Positions 7,790-15,146 of a stretch of 45,928 nucleotides of DNA are shown here, piece after piece. The DNA is taken from assembly GCF_018070045.1 (NCBI RefSeq), contig NZ_JAGPYK010000043.1, positions 1 through 45,928 on the forward strand. The letters run 5' to 3'. The translations under genes were made by a program, and so were the position numbers. Every line of letters starts with the position of its first letter. The first letter of the stretch is position 1. The notes under the pieces are model-generated. The model was not told the origin of the DNA. It was given only the letters and a program-made list of their open reading frames with translations, and did not search any database. The DNA comes from Micromonospora sp. U21. GTDB taxonomy: Bacteria; Actinomycetota; Actinomycetes; Mycobacteriales; Micromonosporaceae.

Positions 7790-8569
7790 ATGACGGACGC
7801 ATCGAGCACCGGGGCGATGCGTGCCCACGTGCCGGGTTCGCCGCCGCGGGCGCGGGACGTCGCGCCGCCGAACGGTGGCTTCGCCGTCGTGGAGATGTTC
7901 ACCTCGCAGGGCTGCTCGAGCTGTCCTCCGGCGGAGGAGCTGCTGACCGAGATCGAGCGCGACGCCCGGATGCGGGGGCAGCCGGTCTTCGCGCTCGGCT
8001 TCCACGTCGACTACTGGGATGATCTGGGCTGGCCCGACCGGTTCGCCGACGCGTCGTACACCGCGCGGCAGGAGGCGTACGCACAGGCCTTCGGCTCCGG
8101 GCGCCTGTACACCCCCCAGATGGTCGTCAACGGCACCGTCGAGTTCGTCGGTTCCGACCGTCGACGGGCGGCGACGGCGATCGCGTCCGGCCTGACGTCG
8201 GCAGCCACCACACCGCTCAGACTGTCGGTCCAGGACTACGGCGCAGGCACGGGTGCCGGGCAGCGGGTGGTGCTGGGCTACGAGACCGCGCGGCCTCCGC
8301 AGCGCGCGGTGCTGAACGTGGCGATCGTCGAACGCGGCCTGCAAAGCGAGGTCCTCCGGGGTGAGAACGCCGGTCGGACGCTCCGGCAGGACAACGTGGT
8401 GCGCGCCTTCACCTCGTCGGGTCTGGACGTCGAGCGTGGGCAGGTGGAGCTGGAGGTGCCGCCAGATCTTGATCCTCGGCAGGCCACGGTGGTCGGTTAC
8501 GTGCAGAACGACGGTGACAAGGCGATCGTCGCCGCCGCCGCGGTCGACCTGTCCGCCGTCGCGGGATGA
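7790..8569 (+). CDS. DUF1223-family thioredoxin-fold protein
   Basis: The 259-residue protein matches DUF1223: VVEMFTSQGCSSCPPAEELL at about residue 33, FHVDYWDDLGWPDRFADA, then YTPQMVVNG, and a beta-rich C-terminal half ending in a VGYVQNDGDKAIVAAA strand. The C-S-S-C-P-P motif replaces the thioredoxin C-x-x-C active site, so a redox role is plausible but unproven. Proteobacterial members are usually exported. Here the 30-residue N-terminus is polar with no signal peptide, so a cytoplasmic location is inferred. GGAGGAGA precedes the ATG. Confidence 0.82.
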   Translation: MTDASSTGAMRAHVPGSPPRARDVAPPNGGFAVVEMFTSQGCSSCPPAEELLTEIERDARMRGQPVFALGFHVDYWDDLGWPDRFADASYTARQEAYAQAFGSGRLYTPQMVVNGTVEFVGSDRRRAATAIASGLTSAATTPLRLSVQDYGAGTGAGQRVVLGYETARPPQRAVLNVAIVERGLQSEVLRGENAGRTLRQDNVVRAFTSSGLDVERGQVELEVPPDLDPRQATVVGYVQNDGDKAIVAAAAVDLSAVAG

Positions 8570-8656
8570 GAGTGGGCTGATGGCGGTGCCTGATCGGGCG
8601 TCACGTCACCATGGCGCGCTGGCAGAGGCGGCCTCGCGAAGCTAAGGTCCGAGAGC

Positions 8657-9154
8657 ATGTCGGGGTGGAGGCGAGCGCTCGGAATTCTGGCGATCGGGCT
8701 CTTCCTGGTCGGGTGCTACGGCTGCTTCACCCGGAGTTTGCCGGTGTGGCAGATCGTTGCCCTGGGCGCCTTCGCGGTCTTCGGCGCGGTGCTGTGGACG
8801 GCGCTGACGGTGACGAAGGCGGTTCGGGAACGCGGTCCCGCCCAGGCGACCGCTACGGCGTACCTGGACGCGCTCGTCGCGGCCGAGTTCGCGGTCGCGT
8901 ACGAGTTGCTCGCCGAGCAGCGCCGGCAGGCCAGCGACCTGCCGACGTTTTCCGAGCTGCACTCCGGTGGCCAGCGGCTCACCGGCTATTCGGTCGAGGG
9001 GACGACGATCGTCGGCCCTGGGCGACCTCGTGCCGAGGTACGGACGCAGGGCCGCTTCGGTGATGGCGAGGTCGCGCCGCTGCAGCTGCTGCTGATCCGG
9101 CAGGCCGACGGCCAGTGGCGGGTCGCTGACTGGCACACCGGCGAGCGGTGGTAG
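8657..9154 (+). CDS. Small membrane-anchored protein, unknown function
   Basis: The 165-residue product has two hydrophobic helices (about residues 7-25 and 31-50) and then a soluble domain of about 110 residues. That domain contains ATATAYLDALVAAEFAVAYE and ends QADGQWRVADWHTGERW. A helix followed by strands that end in a W-x-V-x-D/x-W strand is the pattern of membrane-tethered NTF2-like/DUF4878 domains, which I suggest only as a fold guess. It sits alone between the DUF1223 gene and the glucanase. Confidence 0.6.
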   Translation: MSGWRRALGILAIGLFLVGCYGCFTRSLPVWQIVALGAFAVFGAVLWTALTVTKAVRERGPAQATATAYLDALVAAEFAVAYELLAEQRRQASDLPTFSELHSGGQRLTGYSVEGTTIVGPGRPRAEVRTQGRFGDGEVAPLQLLLIRQADGQWRVADWHTGERW

Positions 9155-9248
9155 GTGAGCCAGGGTCGCGGGCGTTCAAATCGCGACATCAGCACGCAAC
9201 CCACGGGACACATTGACGGGAGTCATGACCCTCGATTACCGTGCGGAC

Positions 9249-9266
9249 TGAGAGAGCGCTCTCTCA
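9249..9266. promoter_or_regulatory. LacI/CebR-type operator upstream of the glucanase
   Basis: TGAGAGAGCGCTCTCTCA is a perfect 18-bp palindrome 74 bp upstream of the glucanase start. Its GAGCGCTC core is that of actinobacterial LacI-family sugar repressors such as CebR (TGGGAGCGCTCCCA). It most likely gives induction by beta-glucan breakdown products. No lacI gene lies in the window. Confidence 0.75.
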
Positions 9267-9340
9267 CCGCACCTTCTCCTCAATTCAGACAACGTGTCGG
9301 AGCCGGCGAGGCCGGCATCCCGGCACGCGATGGAGGCACC

Positions 9341-12211
9341 GTGAAACCTCCCGTCCCCCACCGCCGTTGGGTCCTGGCCGCCACCACCGCCCTGACCCTG
9401 GTCGTCGGCGGCCTCGCGATGTCCGTCACCCGCCCCGCGGAGGCCGCCCCCGTCGGCGCCGGCAGCTACACCACCACCCCGGTCGGCCCGCTCCCCAGCG
9501 GCTGCGGCTCGATGTCCAGCAACCCCCGGCAGTTCGCCACCGCCAACGCGCCAGCCGGTGCCATCCCCACGAACGACTGGTGGTCGTCCCTGCTCTGGAA
9601 GCGCACCGACTGCTCCTTCAGCGAGCCCCTGCACGCGCACCCGATCTCCTACGACACGTTCGGCGACGGCCTCGGCTTCTCCGCCAACTCCACGCCCGCC
9701 ATCAGTGGCACCGCGACCGGCGTCGGGGAGTACCACTACCCGTACGTCCAGGACATCCGGGTCGGCGTGGCCGGGCTCGGCGCACCCCAGGTCAAGGTGG
9801 ACGGCTGGACCGACTGGACGGTCAGCCCACACTGGAGCGACGGAGCGCGGACGATGCGTGCCACCATCGGCCACGGCCTGCCCTTCGCGTACTTCCAGAC
9901 CACCGGCGGGGACGCGGTGATCAGCGCGACGGGCACCGCCGACGTCTGGTCCAACAGCGGCGCCACCGTCGGCTTCCGGGTCAACGGCCACGACTACGTC
10001 GGGTACGCCCCCAACGGCGCCACCTGGACCGTCAGCGGCGGCCGGATCTCCTCCACCCTGGCCGGTCGCGGCTACTTCTCCGTCGCCCTCCTGCCGCCGA
10101 CGTCGAGCACGGCGGAGCGCGCCGACCTGGCCGCCACCTACGGCAGGTACGCGCACGCCCACGTCACCGGCACCCAGGTCTCGTACGCCTACAACCCGGC
10201 GAGCAGCGGGCTGACCACCACGTACGCGTTCACCACGACCGCCCGGGAGGGAAGCGCCACGCAGACCGTGGTCAGCCTCTACCCGCACCAGTGGAAGTCC
10301 CTGACCGGCTCCACGCCGATCACGTTGACCTACCCGTCGGCGCGTGGCCGGATGAAGGTGCTCACCGGCGTCAACCAGTTCCGCACCGCCATGAAGTTCC
10401 AGGGCGTCCTGCCGGAACTGCCGGCCGTCGGCGACAGCAGCGGCGCCGACCTCACGACGCTCACCGGTCACCTCGCCGCCACCCGGGCGAACCCGATGGA
10501 CCAGCGCGGCGGCGACACGTACTGGACGGGCAAGGGGCTCGGCCGGGCCGCCCGGCTCGCCGAGGTGGCCGACCTGGTCAACGACACCGCGACGCGGGAC
10601 AGCGCGCTGAACGCGATCCGCAGCACGCTCACCGACTGGTTCACCGCGTCGAGCGGCAAGACCTCGAAGGTCTTCTACTACGACGGCAACTGGGGCACGC
10701 TGATCGGCTACCCGGCGTCGTACGGCTCCGACCACGAACTCAACGACCACCACTTCCACTACGGCTACTACATCGCCGCCGCCGCGACGCTGGCCAAGTT
10801 CGATCCGGCATGGGCGACCAAGAGCCGTTACGGCGGCATGGTGGACCTGCTGATCCGGGACGCCAACAACTACCGCCGCGACGACACCCGCTTCCCCTAC
10901 CTGCGCGACTTCGACATCTACGCCGGCCACGACTGGGCGTCCGGGCACGGCTCGTTCGGCTCCGGCAACAACCAGGAGTCGTCGTCGGAGGGGATGAACT
11001 TCGCCAACGCCCTGATCCAGTGGGGGCAGGTGACCGGCGACACCGCCGTCCGCGACGCCGGCATCTTCCTCTACACCACTCAGGCCGCGGCCATCCAGGA
11101 ATACTGGTTCGACGTCAGCGACCAGAACTTCCCCGCCGCCTTCGGGCACTCGACGGTCGGCATGGTCTGGGGTGACGGCGGCGCGTACGCCACCTGGTTC
11201 AGCGGCGAGCCGGAGATGATCCAGGGCATCAACCTGCTGCCGGTCACCGGCGGACATCTCTACCTCGGCAACAACCCGGCCTACGTACGGACCAACTACG
11301 CCGAACTGGTGCGCAACAACGGTGGGCCGCCGACGGTGTGGCAGGACATCCTCTGGCAGTTCCAGGCCCTCGGCGACGGCGACGCGGCGCTCGCGAACCT
11401 CCGCGCGAACCCCAACTACACCGTCGAGGAGGGCGAGAGTCGGGCACACACCTTCCACTGGATCCGCAACCTCGCGGCGCTGGGCACCGTCGACACGACG
11501 GTGACCGCCAACCACCCGCTGTCGGCGGTGTTCTCGCGCAACGGAGCGCGCACGTACGTGGCGTCGAACCCGACCGCGACGGCGATCACGGTGACGTTCT
11601 CCAACGGCACGACGCTCGCCGTGCCGGCCGGACGGACGGCCACCACCGGGGCGTACACCTGGAGCGGCGGCAACGCGTCGGGCGGCCTACCGCCGGTGAC
11701 CCCACCGCCAACCGACCCGCCGCCCACCGACCCACCGCCCCCGTCGGGCTCCCCGACGCGGTACCTGCTGCCCGGTGGCGGGCTGGGCGCCGCCGGCGGC
11801 GCGGCCACGACCACGGTCGCGGCGGCCAACGGAAACCACGACGGTACGCCGACCAACGCCCAGGTCTTCACGGCGACCGGCCTCAACCTCGCCTACTCGG
11901 GCGGCCAGACCACCTTCGACCTGTTCGTGGACGCCGGCACGGCCGTCGGTAACGGCGTGCAGGTGCGGATCTCCTACGACCTGACGGGCAACGGCAGTTG
12001 GGAGCGGGTGGAGACGTCGCGCTACTTCGCCACCGACCCGGTCCCCGGCTACGAGCACTACACCCAGAACGCCGGCCTGGCCTCGGCCACCGGCACGTTG
12101 GGTGCCCTGAGCAACGGCACGGTCCGGGTGGAGGTCTGGTCGGCGATCGGCAACAACCCGAGCACGGTGGGCATCGGCAACCAGTCGGTGCTCCGGCTTC
12201 CGTACGCCTGA
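9341..12211 (+). CDS. Secreted GH81 endo-1,3-beta-glucanase with C-terminal binding module
   Basis: The 956-residue precursor has a signal peptide (1-35, ending PAEA|APVG). A GH81 catalytic region (about 40-780) follows, with the NDHHFHYGYY motif at residue 468 and the NQESSSEGMNFANA motif with Glu546 and Glu550. A Pro/Thr linker (about 785-805) leads to a ~150-residue beta-rich module that probably binds glucan, possibly CBM56-like. It should cleave laminarin or fungal cell-wall beta-1,3-glucan outside the cell. GGAGG lies four bases before GTG 9341, which fixes this start over the longer frame. The palindrome at 9249 predicts substrate-induced expression. Confidence 0.9.
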   Translation: MKPPVPHRRWVLAATTALTLVVGGLAMSVTRPAEAAPVGAGSYTTTPVGPLPSGCGSMSSNPRQFATANAPAGAIPTNDWWSSLLWKRTDCSFSEPLHAHPISYDTFGDGLGFSANSTPAISGTATGVGEYHYPYVQDIRVGVAGLGAPQVKVDGWTDWTVSPHWSDGARTMRATIGHGLPFAYFQTTGGDAVISATGTADVWSNSGATVGFRVNGHDYVGYAPNGATWTVSGGRISSTLAGRGYFSVALLPPTSSTAERADLAATYGRYAHAHVTGTQVSYAYNPASSGLTTTYAFTTTAREGSATQTVVSLYPHQWKSLTGSTPITLTYPSARGRMKVLTGVNQFRTAMKFQGVLPELPAVGDSSGADLTTLTGHLAATRANPMDQRGGDTYWTGKGLGRAARLAEVADLVNDTATRDSALNAIRSTLTDWFTASSGKTSKVFYYDGNWGTLIGYPASYGSDHELNDHHFHYGYYIAAAATLAKFDPAWATKSRYGGMVDLLIRDANNYRRDDTRFPYLRDFDIYAGHDWASGHGSFGSGNNQESSSEGMNFANALIQWGQVTGDTAVRDAGIFLYTTQAAAIQEYWFDVSDQNFPAAFGHSTVGMVWGDGGAYATWFSGEPEMIQGINLLPVTGGHLYLGNNPAYVRTNYAELVRNNGGPPTVWQDILWQFQALGDGDAALANLRANPNYTVEEGESRAHTFHWIRNLAALGTVDTTVTANHPLSAVFSRNGARTYVASNPTATAITVTFSNGTTLAVPAGRTATTGAYTWSGGNASGGLPPVTPPPTDPPPTDPPPPSGSPTRYLLPGGGLGAAGGAATTTVAAANGNHDGTPTNAQVFTATGLNLAYSGGQTTFDLFVDAGTAVGNGVQVRISYDLTGNGSWERVETSRYFATDPVPGYEHYTQNAGLASATGTLGALSNGTVRVEVWSAIGNNPSTVGIGNQSVLRLPYA

Positions 12212-12221
12212 TCGACCCGCC

Positions 12222-12259
12222 CGCGCCGCCGCCGGTTCGGTACAGCCGGCGGCGGCGCG
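12222..12259. terminator. Bidirectional terminator hairpin
   Basis: A perfect 14-bp GC stem (CGCGCCGCCGCCGG / CCGGCGGCGGCGCG) with a 10-nt loop lies between the convergent glucanase and AlkZ-like genes. Confidence 0.75.
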
Positions 12260-12274
12260 GCGCACGCCCCATGC

Positions 12275-13375
12275 TCATCGGGGGGACGGAGCCACCTCCA
12301 CCCAGTGGCTCTCGTTGTCGCAGAGGAACGCCGCCAGCTCCAGCCCGTGCTCGGCGACGGCGGTGCGGTCGGCTCGGGAGAACCGGCGCAGCGGAGTGAC
12401 GGTCACGGTGCCGGCCTCGACGCTCCAGGTCGCGGCGACCCGACCGTCGACCAGCACCGCGCGCTCGCCGGCGACCGACAGGCCACGGTCGGCGTCGTCG
12501 ACGATCCGGCTCCGGTCGTGGTAGCCGAGTATCGCGTTGTCAAAGGCCGGCAGGAACCGCACCGGGGCGGGTGTGTCGGGATCGGGACGCGGCGCGTCGG
12601 GAAGGTCCAGCAGCTCGCGGCCGCGCTCGTCGCGGAACGTGACCAACTCACCGCGCATCGCGGTTACCGCAGGCAGCAGTCCGGCGAGGCCGCACCAGGC
12701 GCGCAGGTCGGCCGTCGCCGCGGGGCCGAACGCGGCCAGATAGCGGCGTACCAGCGCCTGACCGACCGGGTCCGTGCCCTCCGGGGCCGGCGGGTCGATC
12801 TCCCGACCGAGCCAGGAGGAGAGCAGGGCGTAGCGGGCACCGGCCCTGGCGCGCCACACCCCGCGCGGCGGCAGTTGCACCATCGGGATCAGCGCGGCGA
12901 CCAGCAACTCCCCGATCGGCCTCGGCCCCGGCGCCGGCCAGCGCTCGGTGAGGGCCCGCGCGAGCTCGGTCATCGTGCGCGGCTCGTCGTCCGCCATCAC
13001 CGACCGGCCCGCCGCCGCCAGCTCGTCGAGGTCCATCCCGTCCAGTTCGCGGCGGTAGGTCCCGAGAACCCGTTGGCGCAGCATGGCATCGTGCCGGGAA
13101 CGCCAGGCCAGAGCATCGTCGGCGGTGAGGAGGTGGACGGTGCGGCGCATGAGGTGTGTCCGCACCACGCTTCGCCGGGTCAGCAGGTCCGAGAGCACCG
13201 CCGGGTCGAACGCACGCAGCCTCGACCAGAGCCCGACGAACGGCTCCTGCGGTTCCTGCGCCTGCAGGCCGCCGAGGTGCGCGACGGCATCGAGGACCGG
13301 TACGTCGGCGCGATCGAGCAGCAACTGCCGGGCGAGCGTCGCGCGGTTGAGTGCGCGGATGTCGAGAACCGTCAT
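12275..13375 (-). CDS. AlkZ-like winged-helix DNA glycosylase (HTH_42 family)
   Basis: The 366-residue protein is a typical full-length HTH_42 (winged helix DNA-binding domain) member. Early blocks are RALNRATLARQLLL and LGGLQAQEPQEPFVGLWSR, followed by LMRRTVHLLTADDALAWR and a late FLPAFDNAILGYHDRSRIV. In characterised AlkZ the Q-x-Q motif in the first block is catalytic for removing alkylated bases and unhooking crosslinks. Here Gln38 and Gln40 give Q-A-Q, so activity is plausible. The ATG at 13375 is preferred over an upstream in-frame start. It is divergent from a WYL regulator, a family often linked to DNA damage. Confidence 0.8.
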   Translation of the reverse strand: MTVLDIRALNRATLARQLLLDRADVPVLDAVAHLGGLQAQEPQEPFVGLWSRLRAFDPAVLSDLLTRRSVVRTHLMRRTVHLLTADDALAWRSRHDAMLRQRVLGTYRRELDGMDLDELAAAGRSVMADDEPRTMTELARALTERWPAPGPRPIGELLVAALIPMVQLPPRGVWRARAGARYALLSSWLGREIDPPAPEGTDPVGQALVRRYLAAFGPAATADLRAWCGLAGLLPAVTAMRGELVTFRDERGRELLDLPDAPRPDPDTPAPVRFLPAFDNAILGYHDRSRIVDDADRGLSVAGERAVLVDGRVAATWSVEAGTVTVTPLRRFSRADRTAVAEHGLELAAFLCDNESHWVEVAPSPR

Positions 13376-13475
13376 CGGGTGCGGGGGTCCTTGCGGTCGT
13401 TCGGGTGCTGGCACGAGCAACGGTCGCAGGTGAAGCGGTCAGGTTCTGGCCGCTACTCGTGGCAATATCGGGCTC

Positions 13476-14498
13476 GTGCTGAGGACCTCAGCGCGGCTGC
13501 TGTCGTTGCTCTCGCTGCTCCAGGCGCGCCGGGACTGGCCGGGGGCGCTGCTGGCCGAACGGCTGGACATCAGCCCGCGCACCGTACGCCGGGACGTCGA
13601 CCGCCTGCGTGAGCTCGGCTATCCCATCGTGGCCACCAAGGGCCCCGACGGGGGTTACCGGCTCGACGCGGGCAGCGACCTGCCGCCGCTGCTGTTCGAC
13701 GACGAGCAGGCCGTCGCCCTCGCCGTTGCCCTTCAAATCGCCACCACCGCCGGCGCCGGCATCGAGGAGGCCGCGGCGCGCGCGCTGCACACCGTCCGGC
13801 AGGTCATGCCCGCGCGGCTGCGTTACCGCATCGACACCGTGCGGGTCACCGCCGTCGAGCGGCCCGCGACCCGATCGAGCCCGCAGGCCGACAGCGGCGT
13901 GCTCATGGCGCTCAGCGCGGCCGTCCACGCCCACGAGGTGCTGCGCTTCGACTACGACTCCGCATACACACCGACGGCCGGCGACGACGAGCGCGCGGCC
14001 ACCGCGCCGCGCCGGGTGCAGCCCCACCACGTCGTCACCTGGGATGGGCGCTGGTACCTCGTCGCCTGGGACCTCGACCGCGCGGACTGGCGTACCTTCC
14101 GCGCTGACCGGATCACACCCCGCACCCCCACCGGCCCTCGCTTCACCCCACGGGAACTACCCGGAGGGGACGTGGCCGCGTTCGTGGTCAGCAGGTTCCA
14201 GGGCCCCGAAGGGTGGCCCTGCCGAGGCGAGGTGATCCTGGACCTCCCCGCCGACGTCGCCGCCCGCCACACCGACGACGGACTCGTCGAGGCTCTCGGC
14301 CCGGACCGCTGCCGGCTCGTCGCCGGCTCGTGGTCGTGGGCCAGCCTGGCCGCCGCCATCGGTCGGTTCGACGCCGACATCGAGATCGTCGGGCCGACCG
14401 AGCTCAGAGACGCCTTCGCGCACCTGGCCCGCCGCTATGCCGACGCCGCGGCCGGCCGACCCACCACACCACGTCGAGCGGTCCGGACGAACCGGTAA
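13476..14498 (+). CDS. WYL-domain transcriptional regulator (YafY/PafC type)
   Basis: The 340-residue protein has an N-terminal HTH_11 winged helix (about 5-60: LLAERLDISPRTVRRDVDRL and GGYRLDAG), then a WYL domain (about 140-215, with RVQPHHVVTWDGRWYLVAWD) and a WCX C-terminal extension to about 325. These proteins sense ligands such as single-stranded DNA or nucleotides. It starts at GTG 13476, 100 bp divergent from the AlkZ-like gene, which is its most likely target. Confidence 0.88.
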   Translation: MLRTSARLLSLLSLLQARRDWPGALLAERLDISPRTVRRDVDRLRELGYPIVATKGPDGGYRLDAGSDLPPLLFDDEQAVALAVALQIATTAGAGIEEAAARALHTVRQVMPARLRYRIDTVRVTAVERPATRSSPQADSGVLMALSAAVHAHEVLRFDYDSAYTPTAGDDERAATAPRRVQPHHVVTWDGRWYLVAWDLDRADWRTFRADRITPRTPTGPRFTPRELPGGDVAAFVVSRFQGPEGWPCRGEVILDLPADVAARHTDDGLVEALGPDRCRLVAGSWSWASLAAAIGRFDADIEIVGPTELRDAFAHLARRYADAAAGRPTTPRRAVRTNR

Positions 14499-14540
14499 CC
14501 CGCTTGCGTCCGTCGCGGCTTGCCGACAAGGTCGGGAGCC

Positions 14541-15080
14541 ATGAGCGACATGTGGGTGGACCAAGCCGACGATCCACGAACCTCCGGCAACCCCAAGGGT
14601 GAGAAGGCGACCCTGCGGGAGTACCTCGCGAACTACCGGCTGACCCTGGAAATGAAGTGCGGCGGTCTCGACGCCGAGCAGCTCGCCCGCCGCTCGGTGC
14701 CGCCGAGCACCATGAGCCTGCTCGGCCTGGTCCGGCACCTGGCCAAGGTGGAGCACAGCTGGTTCCAGCGCGTCCTGCAGGACAGGAGCGACCAGCCGCG
14801 CCTGTTCAGCCGCGACGACGACCGGAACGCGGACTTCAACGACGCCATCGCGGACCCTGCCGTCGTCGAGGAGGCGTTCGCCACGTGGAAGGCGGAGATC
14901 GCGGCGGCCGATCAGTGGCTCGACACGCTCGACGAGGACGACCTCGGGCGGGAGGTGCCCCTCGGCGACGGCACGGTCAGCGTCCGCGACGTCCTCGTGC
15001 ACATGATCGAGGAGTACGCCCGCCACGCTGGCCACGCCGACCTGCTGCGCGAGTGCGTCGACGGCCGCACCGGCCAGTGA
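14541..15080 (+). CDS. DinB-family (DUF664) protein
   Basis: The 179-residue helical protein contains the DinB-fold signatures LREYLANYRLTLEMKCGGLD, LVRHLAKVEHSWFQRV and DVLVHMIEEYARHAGHADLL. The histidines of V-R-H, V-E-H and Y-A-R-H-A-G-H fit the metal-binding site of the DinB/YfiT bacillithiol-mycothiol transferase fold. Some relatives are mycothiol-dependent enzymes, but the substrate here is unknown. GGGAG precedes ATG 14541, which I prefer to an in-frame start seven codons upstream. Confidence 0.82.
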   Translation: MSDMWVDQADDPRTSGNPKGEKATLREYLANYRLTLEMKCGGLDAEQLARRSVPPSTMSLLGLVRHLAKVEHSWFQRVLQDRSDQPRLFSRDDDRNADFNDAIADPAVVEEAFATWKAEIAAADQWLDTLDEDDLGREVPLGDGTVSVRDVLVHMIEEYARHAGHADLLRECVDGRTGQ

Positions 15081-15109
15081 GCCGGTGCCCCGCTTCCGCA
15101 CGGTGACCC

Positions 15110-15140
15110 GAGCGGCGGGGGCGTGTGTCCCCCGCCGCTC
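15110..15140. terminator. Bidirectional terminator hairpin
   Basis: A perfect 12-bp stem (GAGCGGCGGGGG / CCCCCGCCGCTC) with a 7-nt loop separates the convergent DinB-fold gene and the ABC permease operon. Confidence 0.75.
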
Positions 15141-15146
15141 GCGCGG

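Noticed and set aside
9236..11515. Long open frame on the minus strand opposite the glucanase
   Set aside because: It is antisense to GH81 and has low-complexity Val/Gly/Arg composition without any domain, as expected for a shadow of G/C-ending codons.
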